Assembly (NCBI RefSeq): GCF_003206645.1
Contig: NZ_PZJP01000005.1
Span: 774,340 to 838,339 of the forward strand
Length of the DNA: 64,000 nucleotides
Reading direction: 5' to 3'
DNA from: Salinicola aestuarinus
GTDB taxonomy: Bacteria; Pseudomonadota; Gammaproteobacteria; Pseudomonadales; Halomonadaceae
The notes beneath the pieces are model-generated. The model searched no databases. It was not told where the DNA came from and saw only the letters and a program-made list of their open reading frames with translations. Both the position numbers and the translations under genes were made by a program. This document shows positions 54,972 to 62,057 of this stretch, in pieces (the stretch's first letter is position 1; every line of letters starts with the position of its first letter).

Positions 54972-55607
54972 TCAGCGATGTGACGTGGCCAGCGCACCAC
55001 CGGCTGCCACGAACAGCCCGCCTGTGGTGCGATTGAAGAGCCGCACGCGGCGCGAGGTGCCGAACCAGCGGCTTACAGTTGAGCCAAGCGAGGCATAGGT
55101 GGTCATCGTCGCCAGGTCGACCGCTAGCCACGTCAGCGCCAATATCGCGAACTGCGACCACTGGGGCTGCCCCAGGTCGATGAAATTGGGGAAGAGGGCG
55201 CCGAAGAACAGAAGATCCTTGGGGTTGCTGATCCCGACTATGAAGCCCTTGGCGAACAGACGCCGCGCCGAGCGAATGCTTGCCGTGGAGAGCGCCGCCG
55301 CCTCAGGTGCTGCCATTGGCTCGGCGGGAGCGAGCCACGCCTGTACCCCGAGATAGACCAGATACACCGCCCCCACCGCCTTCAACAAGACGAAGGCGGT
55401 TTCCGAGGTGGCGAGGATCGCCCCCAGCCCCAGCGACGAAAGCGCCATAAGCGCTAGCGACGCCAGCGCACCGCCTACCACGGTTGCCAGCGCTCGCCGG
55501 CGCCCGTGTCGTAGGCCGTAGCTCATGCAGAGAAGGGCCACCGGTCCCGGGAAGAGAATCAGGGCGGTGATGACGCCGAGATAGGTAAGCCAGACGGCGG
55601 GGTCCAT
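54972..55607 (-). CDS. LysE-family amino-acid exporter (island cargo)
   Basis: 211-residue LysE/RhtB-type exporter with six hydrophobic helices. LILFPGPVALLCMSYGLRHGRR is the N-terminal signature, and AKGFIVGISNPKDLLFFGALFPNFIDL the central one. Substrate unknown. It is strikingly similar over its C-terminal half to the partial gene at 63604-64000 outside the island, so one probably derives from the other or from a common close source. Codon use is high-GC like the host. Confidence 0.9.
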   Translation of the reverse strand: MDPAVWLTYLGVITALILFPGPVALLCMSYGLRHGRRRALATVVGGALASLALMALSSLGLGAILATSETAFVLLKAVGAVYLVYLGVQAWLAPAEPMAAPEAAALSTASIRSARRLFAKGFIVGISNPKDLLFFGALFPNFIDLGQPQWSQFAILALTWLAVDLATMTTYASLGSTVSRWFGTSRRVRLFNRTTGGLFVAAGGALATSHR

Positions 55608-55672
55608 CGCATTTTGTCCTTACGTCGAGTGTTCGGAGTGGGGCGGCGGTGTCGAGGCTCATGCCGAGCGGT

Positions 55673-56566
55673 TCACACGTCGGCAGCGAGTCGGCCAATC
55701 TCGGCGATCACGTCGTCCCGCTGTGTCTTGCTGGCTTCCGGCAGGTAGGTATACGCCACGGCGATCACCGCACCGCGATCCCCCGGCCAGGCGATGCCGA
55801 TATCGTTGGCGTTGCCCACCCCGTTGGTGCCGGTCTTCTCGCCGATCAGCCAACCGGCGGGCATGCCAGCGCGCAGACGGGCGTCTCCCGTCTTGCCCGC
55901 GATCATCCAGGCGGCGAGCTGATGACGAGACGCCGACGATAGCGCATCGTCCATCAGCAGCGCGCGCAGCGTCTGCATCATCGCCAGCGGCGTAGTGGTG
56001 TCGCGCTCGTCGCTCTCGTGGTCGTGCTCGTTGAGCTCGGGCTCCATCCGGTCCAGGCGGGTCGTCTCGTCGCCAATACCGCGCAGGAAGGCCGTGATGC
56101 GTTCCGGGCCGCCGGCGCTCTCGACTAGCAAGTTCGCGGCGGCGTTGTCGCTCCACGCGACCGCTGCCTGGCAAAGCTGGGCGACTGTCATGCCCGGGCT
56201 GCCAAGGTGCTGTTCCGTGATCGGCGTCCAGCCGCCGAGATCTGACTGGCTGACCTCGATGCGCCGGTCCAGCGACTCGTCGCCGCTATCGACCCGCGCT
56301 AACACTGCCGCCGCGATGAAAAACTTGCCCGTACTGTTGAACAGAAACCGCTCGTCGCCGCGGTGACTCGCGACCGCGCCAGTGGCCACGTTCATCAGTG
56401 CGACGCCGACGCGTCCGCCGTGACACTCCTCGAGCGCTTCCAGCTCGCGCTTGACACTGCTGCCAGTTGCGGCGCTCGGCTTGTTGGCAAAACCGGGAAG
56501 CGCGGTCAGTGCCAGCGGAAGTAGGGCGGTCGCAGTTAGCAGCTTGCGTCGGTCGATCAATGGCAT
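55673..56566 (-). CDS. bla: Class A beta-lactamase
   Basis: 297-residue serine beta-lactamase with every class A catalytic motif: S78-T-G-K81 (STGK), S139-D-N141 (SDN), E175-P-E-L-N179 (omega-loop ExxLN) and K244-T-G246 (KTG). The N-terminus (DRRKLLTATALLPLALTALPGFA) looks like a twin-arginine signal. The cysteine before SDN is present but its TEM partner (after the SxxK) is not. Closest named subgroup was not identified. It lies 66 bases from LysE and 83 from HPP, all on the minus strand. The resistance spectrum cannot be inferred. Confidence 0.93.
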   Translation of the reverse strand: MPLIDRRKLLTATALLPLALTALPGFANKPSAATGSSVKRELEALEECHGGRVGVALMNVATGAVASHRGDERFLFNSTGKFFIAAAVLARVDSGDESLDRRIEVSQSDLGGWTPITEQHLGSPGMTVAQLCQAAVAWSDNAAANLLVESAGGPERITAFLRGIGDETTRLDRMEPELNEHDHESDERDTTTPLAMMQTLRALLMDDALSSASRHQLAAWMIAGKTGDARLRAGMPAGWLIGEKTGTNGVGNANDIGIAWPGDRGAVIAVAYTYLPEASKTQRDDVIAEIGRLAADV

Positions 56567-56648
56567 GGGGCTCACGGCTCTTGTCGGGAAAATATCGAAC
56601 CTAGCCCGAAACGACGGCAATGGGTAGACGCCGAACGTCGCCGCTAGA

Positions 56649-57182
56649 CTAGAGCCAGTGCTGCGGATACCGCCGATGCCGCGCCAGATTGTTGATCAGC
56701 ACCGCCACCACCAGCATCAGCAGGCAGCCGGCGCCGACCGGGAAGAACGCATAGGCCCAGCCTAATTCGTGCAGTTCGCCCGAGCCGATCACCGCGATCA
56801 GCGCCGTGGCCCCGCCCGGCGGGTGGAGCGTGTGGGTCAACTGCATGATAAGAATGGAAGTAGAGACCGCCACCGCCGCCGCAATCCAGGTATCGCCCAG
56901 AAGCGACCAGGTGGCAAAGCCACAGAGCGCTGACAGCACGTTACCGCCGAGCACGTTGCGCGGCTGCGCCAGCGGGCTTTCCGGCGCCGCGTAGAGCAGC
57001 ACCGACGTCGCCCCGAACGATCCCACCATTAGCAGCGGATGAGCCTCGATCGACTGCGAACTGATCCAGCCGACCCCAGCCATACCTAGGAACGCACCGA
57101 TCCACGACCAGAGCGCATCGCGCCAGCACGGCGTGCCCCGGGAGACCGGCGCCCCCTTCATCTTCCCCAGGTAGTTCTTCAC
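56649..57182 (-). CDS. HPP-family membrane protein
   Basis: 177-residue integral membrane protein with four hydrophobic segments. The HPP signature is HTLHPPGGATALIAVIG, and PLLMVGSFGATSVLLYAAPESPLAQPRN is the other family block. Related plant proteins carry nitrite across plastid membranes; the bacterial role is unclear. GTG 57182 is preceded by GGAGG. First gene of the HPP-bla-LysE minus-strand group. Confidence 0.87.
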   Translation of the reverse strand: MKNYLGKMKGAPVSRGTPCWRDALWSWIGAFLGMAGVGWISSQSIEAHPLLMVGSFGATSVLLYAAPESPLAQPRNVLGGNVLSALCGFATWSLLGDTWIAAAVAVSTSILIMQLTHTLHPPGGATALIAVIGSGELHELGWAYAFFPVGAGCLLMLVVAVLINNLARHRRYPQHWL

Positions 57183-57680
57183 GACGCCTCCGCGATGGTC
57201 GATCAAAAGGATCGCGGATAGTGCCACCGGCAAGCGTCGCGCTGAAATAACGGATGGCTATGGACTTAGGTAGCCCGCTAGGCTGAATAAAGGGGAAAAG
57301 CGGAGGTGATGGGCTTATGGGCTGCGCGCTCGAGATATCCGCCCACTGTGGCCAGTTGCTGGTCGCTCGAGCGCTGCTCCCCGCCGGCGCGCTGTCGACT
57401 CCCCGCCCCGCCTGCGCGCTAAATGCGTCGGTTTTGATGCAGCGTTGTATAGGGCGTCAGGCCGCGCCGGTGCTGGGGTGGAGAAGCGATTTGGCTCTAT
57501 GAAAAACAGTGCGGAATGATGCACTTTGAAATACTTGGGTGCGACATGACCGGCTGCCGTTGGACACCGGATATAGGTATGCGATAGTGCTGCAAAGCTA
57601 GGTTCTTGAGCATTCCTGCACAGGCCTGTTGAGAAAAGATTTTTCAAAAGTCGACGAGGAACGGCCACGAAGGTCGACAC
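57183..57680. other. Intergenic region and composition break before the defence-like operon
   Basis: 498 bp with no supportable gene. GC content falls from host-like to AT-rich across it. A weak promoter (TTGGAC near 57564, GATAGT 17 bases downstream) could drive the three-gene operon; GAAAAGATTTTTC (57632-57644) is a small palindromic stretch just upstream of the first gene. Confidence 0.45.
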
Positions 57681-58559
57681 ATGGATGAACCTATGGAATT
57701 GGATGCTGATAGAGAGAGGGTGCTTCAAGCTGCCGCTTACGAGGCGTTGTGGCTACGTGAAAAAGCTAGCTTCAAATATTTCTCTGACTTAAGAAGGTCC
57801 GGCGCGACATCTGATCTCAAAGACCTAGTGTCAGATGGCGAGCTCTATCATTCGGAAAAAGAATTGAGTGGTTACTTGTCAGGAGAGTTTGGCGAGTTAG
57901 TAAATATAAAGCTAATTAGTGATGCTGATTATCCTAACAACCTTCTCGACGCAGTTAATCCGATCAATCTGTTTTACAGTATAGGCGATTGGCAACTTTG
58001 TTCTTGTGCTAAGAAAGTGTCGATCATCGGTTCGCGAAGTGTATCTTTTGATGGTCTGCAAAGAGCCCATCGATTAACAAAAATTCTAGTAGAAAATGGG
58101 TTTGTGGTTATTTCCGGGCTGGCTCGTGGAGTGGACAGTATTGCTCATGAAGCAGCTATGCATTACGGGGGAAGGACGATAGGCGTAATTGGTACTCCAA
58201 TCTTAGACTATTATCCAAAAGAAAATTGGAAATTGCAAAACAAGGTTGCGAGAAATCACCTTTTAATTAGTCAAGTACCGGCTCTGAGGTATAAAAGCCA
58301 AGACTTTAAGCTTAACAGACACTTTTTTCCGGAGCGTAACGCTACGATGTCCGCAATAGCAGACGCTACGGTCATAATCGAGGCAAGTGATAAGTCTGGA
58401 ACATTAACACAAGCTAAGCATGCGATAGCGCAGGGGCGTAAGCTTTTTATACTAAATAGCTGTTTTGAGAAAGATGGGGCCCTATGGCCATGGGATCTTT
58501 TAAAGAAAGGGGCTGTTAGAGTCAAGAGTCCTTCAGACATACTAAGTTATTTTTCCTAA
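57681..58559 (+). CDS. DprA/Smf-like SLOG-domain protein (defence-like operon, gene 1)
   Basis: 292-residue protein with a helical N-terminus (1-80), the DprA linker (DADYPNNLLDAVNPINLFYSIGD, 81-103) and a Rossmann SLOG domain: IIGSR (115-119), SGLARGVD (145-152), FPERN (216-220), EASDKSGT (234-241). It lacks the C-terminal winged helix of housekeeping DprA. SLOG proteins bind or process nucleotides or nucleic acids, and DprA loads RecA on ssDNA; in a mobile-element operon, a sensor or nucleotide-handling role is inferred. AT-rich, unlike neighbours. 13 bases before the next gene. Confidence 0.85.
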   Translation: MDEPMELDADRERVLQAAAYEALWLREKASFKYFSDLRRSGATSDLKDLVSDGELYHSEKELSGYLSGEFGELVNIKLISDADYPNNLLDAVNPINLFYSIGDWQLCSCAKKVSIIGSRSVSFDGLQRAHRLTKILVENGFVVISGLARGVDSIAHEAAMHYGGRTIGVIGTPILDYYPKENWKLQNKVARNHLLISQVPALRYKSQDFKLNRHFFPERNATMSAIADATVIIEASDKSGTLTQAKHAIAQGRKLFILNSCFEKDGALWPWDLLKKGAVRVKSPSDILSYFS

Positions 58560-58572
58560 ATTAGGGGGCGAT

Positions 58573-59697
58573 ATGAGTATTCTTCTAACCTCGCCGAGCG
58601 CGCTTAAAATTGGCAGTACTATAAGCGACGATTTAGTCAGTACGCTCGTGCATTACTCTAAAAGACTGCCCGTTCATATCGTTTCCAATAAAGATGAGCC
58701 TGATTGGTTTAGCGAATGCTTCGAAGGAACAAAAGTTACGTTCGTGAAAGCTGTGGGTCGCCAAAATGGAGATGTTATTAAGCAAGCGGCTGATTATTAC
58801 CAAATAGACGTCCAAAATGTCTTGGTATTGAGCTCTAGTCCTGAAGACGTTCAGATGAGTAAAAATGGCGGCGCTGTGATGATAATGGCGGGCTGGAGCA
58901 GAGACCCTAAAATCTCGAAATGGGGTATTAAGGTTGATAGCCCTCAAGACCTATCGACTATAGTTGATTTGGCAGTCGAATGGTCCGGTGACTGGTGGTA
59001 TACATCGCCTGATGGGGATTATGCTATTTATGCGCTGGCTAACTTGTCGGGAAAAGGGGTTGACGAATCTCAGCAACGCTTCGCAGGAGACCTAACTCGG
59101 TTAGTTAAACAGGGTGGAGCTCAGCTCAACGCACTCTTAACAGTGATGGCGCGTTCCTGTCTTTCAGAATTCTCATCTCTTGATGACCAGTTGTGGGGTG
59201 TTTATCCATCGTCGAACAGTACTAATAAAGATCAAGAGGTGTTGAGCGAATTTGTCCATCGGCTCCGTACTACAGTGTCTAGAAAAAGATTGGCCTCGCA
59301 AGGGAATCCATTGTTTATAAGGCATAGCCAGTCTTCAAAAAGATCATATGGGCAAGGTGGAAGTCGAATAGATCCTAAAGAGCAAATAGAAACATTGCAT
59401 ATCAATCCCTTTTACAGGGGAAAAGTTTCAAACAAGGATGTTATTGTTGTGGATGACTGCGCAACTTATGGTCTATCTTTTGGCGTTGCTTCCGCTTTCT
59501 TGAAAGCCGCAGGCGCGAAGACAGTTTCTTGTGTGGCTCTGGGAAAAATTGGGAACTGTCTCAAAGAATATGATATTACCATCAATTCTGATCCTTTTTT
59601 GCCGGTTTCGGCGCGAGGTTATAGCTATAAGCGCCATTGGAATTGCGTTGGCGTATCACACGGGGAAAGTAATGAATTTCTACGAGGGTTCTTTTGA
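58573..59697 (+). CDS. Degenerate HAD + phosphoribosyltransferase protein (defence-like operon, gene 2)
   Basis: 374-residue two-domain protein. The C-terminal half has the PRPP-binding signature VIVVDDCATYGLSFG (DD at 294-295, Thr-x-Gly at 298-300) followed by FLKAAGAKTVSCVALG, as in type I phosphoribosyltransferases. The N-terminal about 125 residues look HAD-like (HIVSNKD, QNGDVIKQAADYYQI, VLVLSSSPEDVQMSKNGGAVMIMAG), but the first strand lacks the catalytic DxD (LLTSPSALK), so it is probably inactive or a binding domain. GGGGG precedes the start. A nucleotide-modifying or nucleotide-making role is inferred. Confidence 0.8.
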   Translation: MSILLTSPSALKIGSTISDDLVSTLVHYSKRLPVHIVSNKDEPDWFSECFEGTKVTFVKAVGRQNGDVIKQAADYYQIDVQNVLVLSSSPEDVQMSKNGGAVMIMAGWSRDPKISKWGIKVDSPQDLSTIVDLAVEWSGDWWYTSPDGDYAIYALANLSGKGVDESQQRFAGDLTRLVKQGGAQLNALLTVMARSCLSEFSSLDDQLWGVYPSSNSTNKDQEVLSEFVHRLRTTVSRKRLASQGNPLFIRHSQSSKRSYGQGGSRIDPKEQIETLHINPFYRGKVSNKDVIVVDDCATYGLSFGVASAFLKAAGAKTVSCVALGKIGNCLKEYDITINSDPFLPVSARGYSYKRHWNCVGVSHGESNEFLRGFF

Positions 59698-59699
59698 TA

Positions 59700-60590
59700 A
59701 TGAGAGGGCCTAGATTTTCGTCACGATTTGTTTCTAACTCATCTCATTCGTCGATTATAAAAGATGCCCCTAGAGCTACCAGAGTAGGATTTGTAAAAGG
59801 CGTGCTTGCTGAGTATTTGAAGCCACAAAGTAGCATGTTCGGTGTTAAGAGCGAAGGTTTCGATATTTATGATGTCCATTTGAAATTTATTGCTTTGATT
59901 AGAGATGAAAGCGAGCCTTGGGAATATGATGATCGAGATGCCTGGGACGGTCTAAAATATCATTTGCTCGAATGTGAATGGTTAGAGTTTTACGATTTTG
60001 TTGAGTTTTTTGGCCATTTAATGGCTGAGCGAGAAAAGACGAATCCATTTGGAGCGTTTGGCGCTTTTGAAGCTTATAGAGGGTCTGTTAACTCTCTTCT
60101 GATCGAAGATAATATTGGTTGGAGTTTATCAGAGGATTCTCAGCTAACTAGGGTTGTCTATAAGTCTTTGCAGGATAAAATATCTTCTGTAAAGCAGAAC
60201 TTGGATGATGATTATGAGAATGCGCGTGAGCATTACAGGAAAGCGCTGGCATATCTTCACCGCCATCCAGTGGATGAAGCAAATTCCATAAAAGAGGTGG
60301 TTGCATCGATTGAAAGCGTTGCAAGAGTGTTATTTCCAAAAGCCAAAACCTTAGGGGATGCTCTAAAGCTATTTCGTCAAAATGAAACAATGCCTCGATT
60401 TCTCATAAACTCCTTGGAGCAGGTAAGCACTTACGCTAACGCAACGCCATTAGTTCGGCATGGCCACACGAATGGCACCCGACCCAGCCTTGAGGATGCA
60501 GAGCTAGTGCTGGCTTTGGGCACCGCATTTGTGCTCTATCTCACTGAAAAGAATAAAGCAAGTTCCCATGATTCCATTCGCGATGAATAG
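59700..60590 (+). CDS. AbiJ-NTD4/HEPN-like protein (defence-like operon, gene 3)
   Basis: 296-residue protein. The N-terminal half fits the AbiJ-NTD4 pattern (FVKGVLAEYLKP; DAWDGLKYHLLECEWLEFYDFVEFF; FEAYRGSVNSLLIEDNIGWSLSEDSQL). The C-terminal half is HEPN/Abi_C-like: DEANSIKEVVASIESVARVLFPKAKTLGDALKLF and LVRHGHTNG with Arg253 and His256, followed by a final helix. HEPN domains are often RNases that cause abortive infection; here Arg-His spacing is not the classic R-x4-6-H, so activity is uncertain. ATG 59700 (TTG 59694 is possible) follows the previous stop by 2 bases. Confidence 0.75.
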   Translation: MRGPRFSSRFVSNSSHSSIIKDAPRATRVGFVKGVLAEYLKPQSSMFGVKSEGFDIYDVHLKFIALIRDESEPWEYDDRDAWDGLKYHLLECEWLEFYDFVEFFGHLMAEREKTNPFGAFGAFEAYRGSVNSLLIEDNIGWSLSEDSQLTRVVYKSLQDKISSVKQNLDDDYENAREHYRKALAYLHRHPVDEANSIKEVVASIESVARVLFPKAKTLGDALKLFRQNETMPRFLINSLEQVSTYANATPLVRHGHTNGTRPSLEDAELVLALGTAFVLYLTEKNKASSHDSIRDE

Positions 60591-60683
60591 TTGGAAGAAT
60601 AGACCAGGCATACTACGTGGTATAGGGTTTCACATCCTCTCCGGTTTCTGCTTTTAATATCAGTAATTTATGGCGTTTTTGTG

Positions 60684-60701
60684 GTCCTGCCTCGGGCGCC
60701 A
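60684..60701. other. attR
   Basis: Exact 18-bp copy of the tRNA-Arg 3' end (GTCCTGCCTCGGGCGCCA), followed by A-T6 (60701-60707), the likely original tRNA terminator tract. The 93 bp between the last island gene and attR are AT-rich with nothing else recognised. Confidence 0.95.
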
Positions 60702-60750
60702 TTTTTTCAACGCCGGTCTTGTCTTGGTCGGCGTTAGCAGTCCCTCCTCA

Positions 60751-60864
60751 AGTCGCTCTCTCACTGGAAAGTCGCATCCTCCTTAGAAAGTCGCTCTCTT
60801 CCTAGAAAGTTGCACCCTCGCTCGACAGTCGCTCTCTCCCTGGAAAGTCGCACCTTCCCTCGAT
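60751..60864. repeat. 19-bp imperfect tandem repeat, 6 copies, just outside attR
   Basis: Units beginning AGTCGC at 60751, 60770, 60789, 60808, 60827 and 60846, following AGTCGCWCYCTCNCTNGAA. They lie between attR and the cation-efflux gene, in non-coding DNA. They are contiguous, so not a CRISPR array. Confidence 0.93.
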
Positions 60865-60891
60865 CGACCTCATGACATTACCCATGGCGCT

Positions 60892-61593
60892 TCAGTCACA
60901 GCATGACGTCTTTGACTCACAGCAAGACCCTGCGGCCGTCTCCTGCTGAGAAGGCGCGGTGCCTTCGAACGCTTCCGCCCCTGTTCGCCGCCATTCGACA
61001 ATGGCCTCGGTTGATATCTGCCACGCTGAATGGAGAAAGAGCGCAGCGATGGCCAGGCCCACGATCACATCGGGCCACAGCGTGTCGGTGATCGCCACGG
61101 CCACCGCCGCCAGCACCACGCTGGTGTTCGCGATGAGATCGTTGCGCGAGCAGATCCAGGTCGAGCGCATATTGAGATCGGCCGAGCGGTAACGAAGCAG
61201 CATGACAAAGCAGACCGCGTTGGCCGCCAGCGCCACGATGCCCGCGATCCCCATCGCGCCAGCCTCGGGGACGGTGCCCCACAGGCTTTTATGGATCGCC
61301 TGCGCAATGACCGCCAAACCGAAGACGAGCATGAACAGGCCCTTGATGAGTGCCGCGCCGGCTCGCGTTCGACCGCTTCGGTCCAGCGCATAGAGCGTCA
61401 AGGCGTAAACGGTGGCGTCGCCGAACATGTCGAGCGAGTCCGCGAGTAGCGCCGTCGATCCGATGAGCCAACCCGCCAGGCTCTCGATCAGGAACATCGA
61501 GCCGTTGATACCCAGCACCCAATACAGCACCCGAGCCTGCGCCCCCCGCAGTTGCGCCAGCTCCCCAGCCTTGTTCTCGCAGCAGGAATCCAT
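60892..61593 (-). CDS. Cation diffusion facilitator-type metal efflux protein
   Basis: 233-residue inner membrane transporter with about six helices. ALLADSLDMFGDATVYALTLYALDRS and SRNDLIANTSVVLAAVAVAITDTLWPDVIVGLAI contain the paired acidic metal-site residues of CDF proteins. Cysteine pairs at both termini (DSCCENK; SCCESKTSCCD) suggest metal binding. GGGAGG precedes the start. It is divergent from a MerR regulator, so metal-induced efflux (Zn, Cd, Co or Pb) is expected; metal identity unknown. Confidence 0.88.
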   Translation of the reverse strand: MDSCCENKAGELAQLRGAQARVLYWVLGINGSMFLIESLAGWLIGSTALLADSLDMFGDATVYALTLYALDRSGRTRAGAALIKGLFMLVFGLAVIAQAIHKSLWGTVPEAGAMGIAGIVALAANAVCFVMLLRYRSADLNMRSTWICSRNDLIANTSVVLAAVAVAITDTLWPDVIVGLAIAALFLHSAWQISTEAIVEWRRTGAEAFEGTAPSQQETAAGSCCESKTSCCD

Positions 61594-61622
61594 AGCGATG
61601 CCTCCCTGGGTGATGGCCTGCT

Positions 61623-61653
61623 AGCATGAAGGTTCTAGCCACTATAAGGTCAA
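61623..61653 (-). promoter_or_regulatory. MerR-type operator/promoter for the efflux gene
   Basis: On the minus strand TTGACC (-35, 61648-61653) and CATGCT (-10, 61623-61628) are separated by 19 bp, the long spacer diagnostic of MerR-activated promoters. Between them lies a dyad TTATAG-TGG-CTAGAA (5 of 6 symmetrical), like CadR/PbrR operators. It ends only 5 bases before the MerR start codon. Confidence 0.75.
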
Positions 61654-61658
61654 GCATC

Positions 61659-62057
61659 ATGAGCGGGCAGATCACCATCGGTCGGCTTGCCAAGGCAACC
61701 GACACGAAAGCCGTCACCATCCGCTATTACGAAAGCGCGGGGCTCATCTCGCCGGTCAACAGAACGCAGGGTGGCTACCGGCTGTATACGGATCGCGAGA
61801 AGGATCGACTGCTCTTCATCAAGCGCGCCCGGCAACTGGGGTTGAGTCTGGAAGACGTGAAATCGTTGCTCGGGCTTGCCGATGACGAGAACGCGCCGTG
61901 TGAGCAGGTCGACTCGATCATTCACGAACAGCTAGAGCGCGTTAGGTCGCGAGTTCGGGACTTGCTGAAGCTGGAGCAGGAGCTCGGCCGCCTCGAACGG
62001 GGCTGCAAGGCGGAGACGATAGGCGAGTGCAAGATCATCGAATCGCTGTCGCGCTGA
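61659..62057 (+). CDS. MerR-family heavy-metal-responsive regulator
   Basis: 132-residue regulator: N-terminal winged HTH (TIGRLAKATDTKAVTIRYYESAGLISPVNRTQGGYRLY), a dimerisation helix, and metal-ligand cysteines C81, C116 and C124 (APCEQVD; RGCKAETIGECKI), resembling the CadR/PbrR/ZntR group. Start 61659 gives the family N-terminus. It probably activates the divergent efflux gene through the 19-bp-spacer promoter between them. Confidence 0.92.
   Translation: MSGQITIGRLAKATDTKAVTIRYYESAGLISPVNRTQGGYRLYTDREKDRLLFIKRARQLGLSLEDVKSLLGLADDENAPCEQVDSIIHEQLERVRSRVRDLLKLEQELGRLERGCKAETIGECKIIESLSR

Larger units (their letters stand above)
46844..60701. mobile_element. Integrated P4-type phage-satellite island in tRNA-Arg
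   Basis: The element runs from the tRNA 3' end to an exact 18-bp copy of it. Order: P4-family integrase, double-Ogr Delta-like protein, AlpA, small ORFs with a P4-like immunity-RNA region, primase, DUF927 helicase, Psu-like coiled-coil protein, iteron cluster, then cargo (LysE, class A beta-lactamase, HPP) and a three-gene AT-rich defence-like operon at attR. No capsid, tail, terminase or lysis genes are present, as expected for a satellite that borrows helper-phage structural genes. The element looks intact, with no frameshifts seen. Confidence 0.92.

Noticed and set aside
57315..57728. Minus-strand 137-codon frame before the defence-like operon
   Set aside because: Overlaps the first operon gene, lacks a ribosome site and spans the GC-content break; no domain visible.
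60751..60864. Possible CRISPR array
   Set aside because: Units are contiguous 19-mers without spacers and no cas genes are nearby; the arrays at 17428, 37931 and 62102 are rejected for the same reason.
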